Notes: generated by a model from the letters alone, not told the origin. Shown: positions 24,501 to 38,100, counted from the first letter of the stretch. The stretch: 64,000 bases of DNA from Spirometra erinaceieuropaei (GCA_902702965.1 CACRXP010000170.1:684412-748411); one strand, 5' to 3'. Numbers and translations: made by a program.

Positions 24501-27500
24501 GAAACTAAAGGGCATGCATTACAGTTGTCGACTATAACTTTGGAAAAGAGGCATAACTGTTCTTTCGTTATGTCATTTCTTAGGAGTAACGCCAGATGCG
24601 TCGACAACCCGGTTAAGAAGCCCTCTTGCCTTCTAACTCAAAATAATTTGCGCAGGCCCTGCAGCCTTCATGAACCTATTTCAGTTTTCCCCTTCTGTCC
24701 ACGCTGTATTTTCCATCTCCTCCACAGTCTTTTATTAATTGCCCCTCTTCGACTAACTTCTCAATCCACAGTATGTAACTTCTCCACAGAGGCGAACAGC
24801 TTACTGCGCTTCGGGAAGCCAATGGATCGGTGTGCGCATGCATTTCTCTACGGTGTTAAGAGGAGACCATATGAGGTTCATAAAATTAAGCAGTGGATTT
24901 GAACAATATTGTTAACTTTACAAGCCACATTCGTAAATGCAGATACATGACGTTTCATGAACGGCCATTTAACGGTATTAAAAAATCTCACAATTAGAAA
25001 CTTTTTTAAACCGAATTGTACTCTTCTTTTGAGTGTGAAATTGGAAGAAGACGTGATTTTCTACCGAATAAGTAAAAGAATGAATATTTTTATGCATGTT
25101 TTCCATGAACTAGGATTGAATTTTCAATGGCATCGAAAATCGATGAGAAAATTGCATACTACATAAGTAGTCATTTTTTGCAGAGTATAGATCTTGCACG
25201 CAGCCGAAAATAAGCGCTTTCGAAAGCCGACACCCTGAGGTAACTGGATCATTATAGATTTATTCTGCATCATGATTAGTTATACAAGACTACTTAATTT
25301 ATCTTTTCGAAACGAGAACGCATTTCGAAATTTTGGTTGACATTTCATGAGTTAGCACATCTACTGTACGTCCCACTGTTGATCGTTCTCCAGTAACTGA
25401 AGAGCCTGACACGCACTGCTGAAAGTGGCATGCGTAACGTCATTGACAGATTTCAATTGCTGGAAAGAGGTTGGACGTGGCAAATTCATCAACATTATGC
25501 GAAGTAAGATTGGGATGCACGGTGTGCAGTCTGCTCATCGCAGTTCCCTTGAGTATGTCGGGGTGTCCGTCCACTCTCACTCCTCGTTTGCGTTGTTCGG
25601 ATGATTTTCTACACACATTTCCTGTGTAATACGTAGGCACTTTCGAATGCGGCAGTGTTTTCACAAACGCGTCAGTTTGGCTTAACGTTGAGAACGCAGT
25701 TAATGCTGTTGCCAGTGGACCTAAGGCAACCTGTTGCGCGTTTGCATCGGTAAAGTAAACGCGTTGCCCATTCCCTAACTGTACTGCAAGCGAACAACAC
25801 CTGGACTCCGCTTATGGATGGGGAATGAAAGAATTTGCCACATGGATTTCTTGCCGTTGACACATCTTCCAGCCCAATAGTGTGCTATTTAATTGTGTTG
25901 TATGTCCGCATCCCTTTCCCTCCTTTCGTGTTGCAGGCCGAAAACGGCCATATCGCTGCCTTTATTCACGTACTTACAAATGTACCTAACTCATTTCCCA
26001 AAATTGCAGTGTTCCACGTTTATGGGAGCTGCGTTTGCTTTTAAAACGAAGGCGAATGCGAAACAACCCAGCGGTTACCGACTTCTATGTCACCGATTCT
26101 CATTCGCACGGTTGCCAATTTGCCGATGTCTTCCGCTGATCAGTTTCGGTATAAGGGACTTCCCTCTATCATGCCGGGGGAGGGGGGGTTGGAGAATTGG
26201 GATTCAGTGCATCCAAGGTCCATGTATCATATTCTTCGCCACAACTTCATGCAACTCATTGTCGACGTCGATATCAGGTGATTCGGCGCATATTGTGTCG
26301 TCGACTTCGTTGGAGGTGATCCAAACGTGTTCGTGGGACAGTCCCCTCTTTTGCCTTTCCCCCTAATACATCCGGCAGCGCACAGACCCAAACACTTCGT
26401 GTTTCACCATGAAGTTCATCAGCGATCGCAGTTTCTGCCTGAAAACACGTGCTGTGATGTCATACCTATTTACTGTCGATAGCCCAGGAGGTAAGAGATG
26501 ATAAACATCCCCCAAGCTGGATTGAATGTGACTGTAATGAGTAGGTCTGGACTCCCGTACTGACAAACATAAGCAATTGCACCGCGAGCGTACTCGAGCA
26601 TATGACGTGATCTGTCTGTGCATGTGGAAGACAAAAGCGTTAGTCTTACAACGTTATCTGTATTACCGGGGTGTAGGGGGTGTCAGCGGTGGGTTCACGT
26701 GATGGTCGTAGTGGTCGCTCACTTGCTTGCAGGTGAGACTACGCCTAGCGTCCATTTGCTGGCCCCCAACTCTCACCTGTGGCTCCACGTAGCTGGGCTC
26801 TGCTCAGCGGCCACACCCCGGGCAACCGTCTCGACCGGCGGGCTAAACCAGGTGAGGGCGCTGTGCGCTTGTGCCGCGTGCACAGTGTACTGCGGACTCC
26901 GCTGGATGGATGGTCGGATGAAACACAGCGCCGGCATCGTCGAGACGAGGCTCTGCCTGGTACGCCGTTGGATAACTGCTGCTGGGACGGGTCTCCGCAT
27001 CGCCTTCGCTGAGACGCGCCCACCCTCGCCGACGGAGACCGCGGACTCACGGCATATGCGGTCGTTCTCCACTACGAACATAAAAGTCGTGGCCCCATAG
27101 TGGGATCGGTCGCGCCAACCAGGCACATGGGCAGCCCGATTCAGGGGCGGCACTGCCTGCCCCCATGAGGGGAAGGGCCAAGAAAAGGTGGCCTAAACAT
27201 TGCTGGGTACCACGCCATCTCCAGGCTAGCCAGGGCCGCAGACGTCTAATCATGGTCGAAACAATCAAAATCGAAACAACAACAATACCAATAACAACAA
27301 CAACCATACTCATTCTCCTCATCCTACCTCTTCTACCTCTTCCTCTGCCTATTCTTCTCCTTCGTCACCTTCTTCTCCATCTCCCTCCCGTCGCCCCACT
27401 CATCGTCACCAGACTGGCAGGGTGAGTCCGCTCACTCTGGCAGCCCGGAATGTTCGTTCCCTTTTAGACAATCCGCGGAGCAACCGACCGGAAAGGAGGA

Positions 27501-30500
27501 CAGCGTTAGTGGCACGAGAACAGGCGCACTACAAGGTGGACATCGCCGCACTCAGCGAGACCCGTTTCTCCGAACAAGGCCAACTGGAGGAAGTGGGTGC
27601 CGGCTACACCTTCTTCTGGAGCGGTCGACCCAGGGCAGAGCGACGGGACGCGGGTGTCGCCTTCGCCATTCGGAACGACATCGTGGGACGACTGCCCTGT
27701 TTGCTGCAGGGCATCAACGATCGTCTGATGAGCCTCCGCCTGCCTCTCCGGCGGGGGGGGGGCAATTCGCCACCATCATCAGCGCCTACGCTTCGACCAT
27801 GACCAACCCCGACGCCGTCAGAGACAAATTCTACGAGGACCTGCACGCCCTCTTGGCGACTGTGCCGATGGCGGACAAGTTGGTTGTCCTTGGCGACTTC
27901 AACGCCCGCGTCGGCACAGACCATACTGCCTGGAGAGGAGTGCTGGGTCCCCACGGTCTCCGCGGCTCAAACGACAATGGTCTGCTGCTGCTCCGCACCT
28001 GCGCAGAACACCGCCTTATCCTGACAAACACGTTCTTCTGTCTGCCGGAGCGAGAGAAGGCCACCTGGAGGCATCCTCGGTCGCGTCAGTGGCACCTGCT
28101 GGACTATGTCCTCGTCCGAAGGCGTGACCAGCGGGACGTGCTGGTGACGAAGGCGATCGCGGGTGCTGATGGGTGGACCGACCATCGCCTCGTCATTTCG
28201 AAGATGCGTATTCGCCTACAGCCTCGCAGGAGACCTCAAGGTAAGCGACGCCCAGGTAAGCTGAATGTTGCCTTATTGTCCTTGCCCGCTCACCATCTCC
28301 ATTTCAGCAATGAGCTAGCTCAACGGCTAGACAACCTCCCCATCGCCGATGCCGCCGCTGCCGAAAACGCCTCCGTGGAGAACCGCTGGTGTCAACTGCG
28401 AGACACGGTCCAGGCGACGGCGCTCACCGTCCTCGGTCGCGCTCCCCGCCAACACCAGGACTGGTTCGACGACAACGACGCCGCCATCAGAAATCTGCTT
28501 GCTGAGAAGAACCGCCTACACAAAGCCTACGTCGATCACCCCACTGACGACAACAAAGCTGCTTTCTACCGCAGTCGCCGCCACCTCCAGCAGCGACTGC
28601 GCGAGATGCAGGACGCCTGGACTGCTCGCAAAGCTGAGGAGATCCAAGGCTACGCGGACCGCAACGAATGGAAGAACTTCTTCTCTGCGATCAAAGCTGT
28701 CTACGGTCCGCCGACAAAGGGCACTGCTCCTCTCCTCAGCGCCGACGGCAGTACTCTCCTGACTGAGAAGACGCAAATCCTTCAGCGATGGGCCGAGCAT
28801 TTCCGAGGCGTCCTAAACCGCCCTTCCGCCATCTCCGACGCCGCCATCGCGCGTTTGCCGCAAGTGGAGACCAACGCGGACCTCGACCTCCCGCCATCTC
28901 TCCAGGAAACCATCAGGGCCGTGCAGCAGCTCTCCAGCGGGAAAGCACCCGGATCGGACGCAAACCCTGCTGAGGTCTACAAGCACGGAGGTCCCCAACT
29001 GATGGATCACCTGACTGCGCTCTTCCAGGAGATGTGGCGTCAAGGTGAAGTTCCGCAAGATTTCAAGGACGCAACAATCGTGCACCAATACAAGCGAAAA
29101 GGGAATCGCCAAATCTGCGACAATCACCGTGGCATCTCCTTGCTGAACATCGCCGGGAAGATCTTCGCTCGCATCCTTCTCAACCGCCTCAATAACCACC
29201 TGGAACAGGGCCTTCTGCCGGAAAGCCAGTGCGGCTTCCGTCGTCATCGTGGGACCACGGATATGATCTTCGCCGCCCGCCAACTTCAGGAGAAGTGTCA
29301 GGCGATGCGGACCCACCTGTACTCTACCTTCGTGGACCTGACGAAAGCCTTCGACACGGTGAATCGTGAAGGACTGTGGAAGATCATGCAGAAATTCGGC
29401 TGTCCAGAGCGATTCACTCAGATGGTGCGTCAGCTGCACGACGGTATGATGGCGCGAGTCACGGACAACGGAGCTGTCTCAGAGGCATTCGCAGTGACTA
29501 ACGGAGTGAAACAGGGATGCGTGCTGGCACCAACCCTCTTCAGTCTTATGTTCTCTGCCATGCTGATGGACGCCTACCGCAACGAACGTCCCGGGATTCG
29601 CATCGCCTACAGGACGGACGGTCACCTGCTGAATCAACGGCGGATGCACTTCCAATCACGCGTATCCACAACCACCGTTCACGAACTCCTCTTCGCCGAC
29701 GACTGCGCCCTGAACACCACCTCAGAAGAGGAGATGCAACGGAGCATGGACCTATTCTCCGCCGCCTGCGAGAACTTCGGTCTTGTCATTAACACGCAGA
29801 AGACGGTGGTGATGCACCAACCGCCACCCAACTCAGCCACAGCCCCCAACGCGTCGCCGCAAATCAGCGTGAATGGGACCCTACTGCAAGTGGTGGAGAA
29901 CTTCCCGTACCTGGGCAGCACTCTCTCCCGCACCACCAAAATTGATGACGAAGTCGCCAACAGGATCTCGAAAGCCAGTCAAGCCTTCGGTCGTCTCCAA
30001 AGCACAGTTTGGAATCGTCACGGTCTTCAACTGAACACGAAGCTGAAGATGTACAAGGCCGTTATCCTGCCGACGCTACTGTACGGAGCGGAGACCTGGA
30101 CGGTGTACACGAGGCAGGCACGCCGTCTGAACCACTTCCACCTCAGTTGTCTTCGTCGCATCCTGCGGCTGAACTGTCAGGATCGCATCCCCGACACTGA
30201 TGTGCTGGAACGAACGGGAATCCTCAGCATCTACTCCATGTTGAGACAAATGCAGCTGCGCTGGAGCGGCCACCTGGTGCGCATGGACGACGAGCGGCTA
30301 CCCAAACGACTCTTCTACGGAGACGTCGCGACGGGTTCTCGTCGTCAAGGAGGCCCAATTCGTCGATACAAGGATACCCTGAAGTCCTCCCTGAAGCTAC
30401 TGCAAATCAACCCGACCAACTGGGAAGAGCTCGCCTGCGATCGTCCGGCATGGAGGAGAACAGTGAAGATGGGCGCTGCTATCCACGAAGCCAACCGCAT

Positions 30501-31369
30501 CGCCGCCGCCAAAGCGAAACGCGAAGCCCGCAAATCACAACTGCGCCCAGTCAGCAACGCTGTCGCACAATTGCTTCCAACGTGTCCTCGATGTAAGCGG
30601 ACATTCCGGGCTCGAATCGGCCTTGTTGCACATCTTCGGATCAACTGTACCTCTCGAACTGCACCAAACTTCATCCCCCCGCCCGCGTCATCCTCGTCCT
30701 CTCTGCCGCCGAATAACTCTGACAATTCTTCTGCACCACCACTTCCATCCTCCTCCTCCTCCTCCTCCTCCTCCTCCTCCTCCACCACCACCACCACCAC
30801 TGCCCCAACGGCGGCCGCTCAGGCAGCCGTCTCGCACATCTCCGACCGCGACACAACAACCGGCACCACCCCCGCCTCTCCTGACTCCAGCAATGAGAAT
30901 CAGGACTACACCTGTCCTCACTGCGACCGCACCTTCACCTCACACATCGGCCTGGTCAGTTACTTGCGAATCCATCGCACAGAGACCGGAGAACCAGTGC
31001 CTGGAGCACCAACCTACACCCACCAAGCTCGTCTCAACTGTCCACACTGTCCTCGCACTTTCAGGCACCGCATCGGCCTATTCGGCCACATGCGCATCCA
31101 CGACGACCTGCGGTAGACAACCGCCGGTTACACCACACATCCACACACTCCCTACCCTCCTCCACCATCACCAACACACATCAAAACTTCCCCACCGCAT
31201 GCACCAACTGCCACCTTCCACGCAAGTGGGAAGTGTGCATCTCGTTTCGGTTCCCACGCGGCTTCGGCTGTACGGGTGATTTGAGTCCGAGACTATCCCG
31301 ACACTTCAAGTGTCGTGGATAGGAAGGTTGCTGATTGATGCCCGCTCTCGGTTCACGCAGTTCGTCGCG

Positions 31370-31426
<57 letters not shown>

Positions 31427-33395
31427 GTGGAGTGGCAGACTGGTGGGCTGGGAACGGGCTGAAGCAGCACCTTCCACGGCCCTCTCACGCAAGTGAGAGA
31501 CACGCCGTTCAACCCCCGTTGTGTGAAATCCTGGTGTTTGTGTGTGTATGGGGGACCAGGTCGTGCTGTGGCGCGCGCAGTCACGGTCAGTCGACCGTGG
31601 CAGCCACCGCGCCCATCCACCACTCCAGTTTGCCGACCGGCTCGGACGGCGGCTGGAGTGTGGGAATGGGAAGGGAGAGTGAGGTCGACGACTCAGCGCA
31701 CTTTTTCCTCACTATAATCAATCTGACGCGCTTGAAGCTATCACGGTGCGCTAAAAGCCGTGGCTTGGAAGGTTGCCAACTGACGGGGTACCTTGGACCT
31801 CCTCCTTAACGGGAGGCGGTCTGAGAGTCAGGCTGCAATGGCTCCTTTTTAATGTGGCCTTTATGGCACTCCCACCACAGTGTGGGATCCGAGCCAGGCG
31901 TTGGCGGCACGCCTAGGTGCGGCTTCGGCCGTGCCAGCCTCCAAATCTCTGTTATGTTGGTTGAAATTCTGGTTACTGTTGTGTGGACCAGGGGGTGTGG
32001 TGGGACGCTAAGGTGAGGATCCGTCCGAGCCATCCACCTGCGGCCTCCCTCGTCTCCGGTCTTCTTGGCTCTGTCTTGACACCGGGCTCGGGCGAGGGAG
32101 GTGGAGAGAGTGTAGGTAGATGCAGCGAAAGTCTACTGGCACTATAAACCCATGCGCAAGTCACCGTCCCTGCTCCAACCTGCTGTGGGGCACACGGTGG
32201 ACAACATCGAAATCGATGTTCGAACTGTCATCTGTATTACCGTCGTTTACAACTGCACCATGCAAAGGAATGTATCCTTCAGAGAGCAGCTTGGTCTGGT
32301 TCAAGCGAATGAAAAGCAGGCATTCTGTTTCGTTTTTTGCATACATATCCGCAATGCAGTGGTGAAACAGTTGACGGCATTTCAAAAGGAGGATTACTTA
32401 CATTCTGTTTAATCATTAGTGGGTAGGAGTATTGGTTCATTGCGCTGCATTTCATGTGCATTACCTCGTCACTGACTGGATTTATCATCCTAACGTTGAA
32501 GTGATATCCATCGGTACCATCCCGAACAGTAAACGGATACTGCGTTGAAATCGGTCTACGACTGCCGGTATATGTGGACGGCAAAATCGTTAGTCTTCCA
32601 ACGGTTGTTGTCGTACCGTCGTTTACAACAGTACCACGCAAATGAATGTGTTCTTCAGAGCGCAGTGTGAATGCTGAGCACGAAGTCGTGTTTGACGCTG
32701 GTATGCTGTTCCTCACTGGCGCCAGTCGGCCACTCCCAGCTGGCTGTGTTCATCCTGTTGCTGAACGAAGCAGGCCTGAAGCTGCAGAACGCGGTAGCCG
32801 TGACCGTAATCGGGCTTCCGCAAGCCGAGCTGCACAATACTGGGCTGACATTGGGCTAAAGCCCCATTATGTGGGTTGTACGGGGGGAGGAGGGTCTGGT
32901 GTTAATTGCATCCAGTCTTCACCCCAGAGAATCCCCGAGGCAGCGGTGACGGCCCAATTATGTGGATAGTGTGGGGCAAGTTCAAGTGGCGCCAACTGTT
33001 GCGCGTTTTTTTTGCCCCAGGGGTGGTATGCTCTGGCGGCCCATATTGCGTCGGCCCAGAGAGCGCGGAGGGCCTGCTCAAGTGCCTGCAGGGTGGGTGA
33101 TGGGGTGAGCGCGGCTGTCGGGCAGAGCACGTGCGTTTGAGCGAATGTCGGTCAAGTGGCCGCAGTCAGGGCGCACATGTGTCCGCACGAGATGTAGGTC
33201 AAGTGGACGCAGCAGGTGGCGTTGTTATGGCGGAAAAAATCCGGTTTTTTACCCACCACAGGCACACCATCGGCATAATTACAAAACGGAACAGACAAAA
33301 ACCCGGCCCTATGCGCTGACTGGGTTGTGTCTAAATTTCAGCGCAATCGCTGCAGTATTTTCGGCGATTAGTTACAACACAGAAAAAACCCTTCC

Positions 33396-33440
<45 letters not shown>

Positions 33441-35162
33441 CAGAATGGTATTACCGACAAAGACAAGGGAGACTGGAATGGCCATTTCTGGCTTATTAGC
33501 CGTCGTCAGCCAGCCATATCCAAGCCNNNNNNNNNNNNNNNNNNNNNNNNNNNNNNNNNNNNNNNNNNNNNNNNNNNNNNNNNNNNNNNNNNNNNNNNNN
33601 NNNNNNNNNNNNNNNNNNNNNNNNNNNNNNNNNNNNNNNNNNNNTGGGTATGACTGGCTGATGACGGCTAATAAGCCAGAAATGGCCATTCCGGTCTCCC
33701 TTGTCTTTGTCGGTATCACCTTCTCAACATATATCACTAGTCGCTGTGCGACTGCCTGCGAGGGTTTAAGTATGAGCCCCAAGGCGCAACGGAACGAGCA
33801 TGTTCCGTAACCTGATCGGTGAGCGCCCACTATCGTAGTATATATATATATATATCGCGTTCATCATCTCCCGAAGAAGACGAAGAAGAAGAGAGGGCGA
33901 ATTCATGGACCATATTGTTTTCGAACTGACGTTTCGGAAACTTCCTCGTTTCCATCATCAGAGTAGCGTAATTGTTGCACTTTGCGTTCTTGAATTGTTC
34001 AGTCTTGCCGCTTGCCTCGTATTATAGCCGTGCTGGACGCACGAACTTTGACCTGCCTGTTTGCCGCTGACTGGCTTAGACCTCCCCGAGGCTGACCGTT
34101 GACAGGCCTGCGTGACCTTTGTTCCCTTTGGGGTCGGCGTAATTGTGGTCAAATCAACGTGCCTCTTGGCCTCCCCCACGTCAGCCGGTGGACTGATCGG
34201 TCGTTGCTGTTCAGGTAAGCATCATTCAGCTTCGCGAGCGCATCGATGAGACAGTGTTCGGCTTCGGTCACATGACCTATGGCCCCCAATTCCGCTCTTT
34301 TCCGTGAGCGTTGACTCTCGGTCCCGCGTGCTCGCTTGCCTTACTGGTCCTGTTCGGACTGAGCCGAGCCTTGTACGAAGCGCCTGGTAGGCGGGATGTA
34401 GATCTATAGCTCGATTGATTGTGCCAGTCGAGGTCCAACTTTCGAGCACCAGTCTGGCCATCTTCTCATTGGCTCTACCAATTACCCTCTCTTTCTCAAA
34501 GGCAAAATCGTGGTTCAGTTCTCGTATGTGACCATAGACCAAAGACAGCTTGTCCTTGCGATTGATTGCAAGTTGGTGTTCGTGCAATCTTGTGCCGAGG
34601 CGTTTGCCCGTTTCACCAACATACCTTGCATTGCAATTTATGCATGGTATGCCGTAGACCACCGCCGCCTGTTCTGTTGTTGGTAGCGGGTCTTTGGGCT
34701 TCATGATTTGCTGTCTGATGGTGCATTCTGGTTTATGAGCCACGCCAATCCCAAAAGGTTTCAGGATTCTTGCCGTTGCCTCTGATACGTTCTTCACATA
34801 GGGTATTGAGAGCCAGAACTTGGGTTTATCTCCACTCGAACGCTCAAAATGAGGCTTTTTGAGGCAATTGCGTATGAAATACTTCGGGTAGCCGTTGGCT
34901 TTAAAAAGGGCCTGTAAGTAATTCATCTCCTCCTTCCTCCCACTGTCGTCGCTACAGTGTGTTTGAACACGTTGAAAGAGAGTTCTGACACAAATGCGTT
35001 TATGACCAACAGGGTGGTTGCTTCGGAAGTGGAGGATGCGCCTGGTATTTGTTGCCTTACGGTAAACCGTTGTCCTTATCTTCCCGTCTGTCAATCTCGT
35101 AACTTGTACGTCCGGGAAGGGCAACCGATTGTTGACTTCCTCTTCCATAGTAAACTGAATGA

Positions 35163-35199
<37 letters not shown>

Positions 35200-38100
35200 G
35201 ATATATATGGTAGGAGGCGCTCACCGATCGTTCTTACGGAACTCACTCGTGCCGTTGCGCCTTATGGACTCTCTCTCGAGCCCAATCAGCAGCCGCACAG
35301 TTGCGCATGATATATAGGCAGAATGATACTACCGAATAGACAAGGGAGACTGGAATGGCCATTTCTGGCTTATTAGCCGTAGGGCGAATTCATGGCCTAC
35401 ATTGCATTCGAACCGACTTTTTGGAGACATTCTTCTTTTAAAAAGATGAAAACACGATCTCTGAGACAGTAGGTGTATTAGTCTGAACTTTCGGTTCCGT
35501 ACAGGGGCTATCGTCATAGACTGTGAGAATGCGACATCAAATGAACGGTTTTTGTAGTCACGCCATGAAGGGGGGGGGAGAGATACGAGTGCAGAGGGTG
35601 GTATTCGCGACAAGTTGAGTCCCACGCCGTCTCACGGTGGCGTGACTGCGTGCACCCTTGGCTGGAAATTGGGTCTCGCCCCTTGGCCGCGGGAACGGAG
35701 CGCGTGATAACAGGGGGGTATGTCAACGTGCCTGTTGATAGAGTTGGTGTCAGACACCCAGGCCTCTAACAGTTCTCGTCCTATCTTATCGTTCCCCCCT
35801 GCTACTATCCGCGTGCTCGCGAAGTTGAATTCGTGGCCTTCCTCCAGGGTGAGAGTGGCGATCTGAGATAACGGGTCACCTCTCCGGACCGCCCGTTTGT
35901 GCTTCGTTATTCGTGAGCTAAGTCGTCGTCCGGTCCTTGTTTCTCTTATCAGAGTAGCGTACTTGCCGCTCCTGTCGGTATTGTGTTGTTCAGCCCTGCC
36001 GCTTGTCTCGTATTATAGGCGCGCTCGACTCCCGAACTTCGACCTGCCTGTTTGCCGCTGACTGGCTTAGACCTCCCCAGTGCTGACAGCTGACAGGCCT
36101 GCGTGACCTTTGTTCCCTTTGGGTTCGGCGTAGTTGTAGTCAAATCAACTTGTCTGTTGGCCTCTCTCACTCCAATCGTTGGACTGATCGGTCGTTGCTG
36201 TTAATGTGAGCAGCATTCAGCTTCTCGGGCGCATCGGTGAGACAGTGTTCAGATTTGGTCACATGAACTCTGGCCCCCAAATCCGCTCTTTTCCGTGAGC
36301 GTTAACTCTCGATTCCGCGTGCTCGCTTGATTTACTGGTCCTGTGTGGACTGATCCGAGCCCTGTACGCAGTGCCTGGTAGTCGGGATGTAGATCTATAG
36401 CTCGGTCGAATGTGCCAATCGAGGACCAACTTTCGAGCACCAGTCTGGATATCTTCTCATTGGCTTGACCAATTACCCTTGCTTTCTCAGAGGCGAAATT
36501 GTGGTTCACTTCTTGTATGTGGCCATAGGCCAAAGACCGCTTGTCCTTGTGGTTGATTGCAAGTTGTTGTTCACGCAATCTTATACCGAGGTGTTTGCCC
36601 AGTAGTAGCTAGGGTCTGCCCACGGCCTAGACCGCCGCGACATATGGACGGCAACAGGTCTGTGTACTTTACAACTGTTCAGACATTCGTATGACCTAAA
36701 GCGGTCCTTTATTGTTTTTCCCCCGCCCCGTTGGCCGCTCTGAAACCTGAAATCTTTCCGAAGTGTCGACCCTTACTTGATAGATGAAGGTCTTTAAATC
36801 AAGAATGAGTGTAAATGATCCCGCACATTCAGTTTTCTGAGGATATAATATGACTTAAATGTTCCTTACTTTATTTGGGATCGGATATGTGTTGCCATGC
36901 AAATTTGATTTCATTTAGCAAACATTAATCCAAGAGAAAAGTATAGCCTCGTTTTCGACTCTAGCCGAAACGGACAGCTATGCCCACCAGTCCTCGGCAA
37001 TGCTCTGACGAGTAACGTCAGTGGACGCGGAACGGATCCTGCCGCAGAATGATTCGCATTTTGAATACTTATCAGTGATCATGAACAGGAAGAATCCGAG
37101 GTATTTCATGTTTGGCCATCCAGGAAACTGCCAGACAGCGATGCCGGGAGACTTTGTTCGGCGGTAAAACTGACGATGACGGACGTCACTGACTTTTAGT
37201 CACAGTCGTCCCTCATCAGAACGCCTGCACGATACTTGTTCAGTGATTACACTACAAGTTGCACCTTAGAAGACCATTTACTGCGCCTTAAATGTTTCCT
37301 AGGATCTCTGTTGCCAATAGACTCATCCATATTGATCCAAATGTGAACAACTCGGCGACTCGGAGGGATTCGAACCCACGCAGTAATGGGAAGGCTTTAA
37401 TACAGCCAACGCTCAAAATCTGCCAAAATATCTATGAATTACGTGAGCCTAGTAGTCATCTGGTGAATTCTAGATGAATTACTGAGGAAATCCTGCTTGG
37501 GCAGCCAGCTTACTGTATCAGGTTTGGTTAATTCCAGACGTTGCAATAGGTTGGGCGGGTAACCTGACCCAAATGTGGTTAAACTCGAGTCGTCCGGCGG
37601 GCCTCGTAGCTCAAGTGGTTGGAGTGTTGGCTGTAATAAAGCCTTCCCCTTACTGCGTGGGTTCGAATCCCACCGGGGCGCCGAGTTTTTCACAGTTGGC
37701 TCAATATGAATTATTAAAGATCTGCCAAAATATCTATGAATAGACTCATCGCCACCTCTCGTCGGGGCTGACCGTATTGGTTGTGGAGCATGGCCCGTTC
37801 AAGCATGAGCTTCGGTACAGGTCGTGACTTTTTTAATACTGACGAATATTTTCTGACTTCTAGAGGGAGAAATAGCGGCAAACTGTTGATTACACATTCA
37901 AAAAATGAGCCTTCGGGGAGTGGCAAAGTTGAATCGAGTGGTAGCCAATGCAGTCTTAAAATTAACACCAGTAGTTATCTTTTCGTACGAATTCTGGAGA
38001 AAAGGTATGCTCAACACCAATCAGAGACGCGCCAATCTGTGGATTCAGACCTTCAAAGATCAAATGCTATGAGGATAAATGTTTCCCGACTCATGAAACA

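Larger units (their letters stand above)
26668..32226 (+). mobile_element. Near full-length APE-type LINE inserted in a Helitron
   Basis: The borders are set by the 15-bp target duplication. About 750 bp of 5' sequence precede the ORF (27422-31116), and about 1.1 kb of 3' sequence follow, including a (GT)n tract at 31374-31422. There is no poly(A) tail; the element ends near gttcgaactg. The last 390 bp recur many times in the window. The insertion lies in tubulin intron 2, antisense to that gene. The clade is not settled; an RTE- or CR1-related LINE is likely from the domain order. Confidence 0.8.
33390..33855. mobile_element. Two SINE copies facing each other around an assembly gap
   Basis: The left copy (33402-33526) opens with an (AT)n tract; its mirror (33645-33855) closes with one. 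Between them are 118 N (33527-33644). The left copy reads tRNA-to-tail on the minus strand, the right copy on the plus strand, so the missing bases should hold two tRNA-like heads or a hairpin centre. Palindromes like this commonly break assemblies. Confidence 0.65.
33905..35160 (-). mobile_element. Penelope-like element family A, copy 1 (5'-truncated)
   Basis: Runs from the coding region (35148-34222) through a 3' region shared with copy 2 at 35941-36600 and a hammerhead-like motif (33964-33925) to a 3' terminus ending atgaattcgccct. The same terminus ends family B at about 35381. It is truncated at the 5' end, where an (AT)n tract and a SINE abut. Confidence 0.8.

Noticed and set aside
30740..30800. 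Poly-Ser/Thr as a sign of a host gene
   Set aside because: It is an in-frame TCC/ACC microsatellite inside the LINE ORF between zinc fingers.
35470..35530. Hammerhead motif in PLE family B near gtctatgacgatag
   Set aside because: Stem I could pair (GUCU/AGAC) but the core begins AUGACGA and no stem II forms.
37600..37680. Functional tRNA gene
   Set aside because: Anticodon stem has a T-T mismatch, the acceptor has a mismatch, and a partial inverted copy shares its flank, so a SINE head is more likely.
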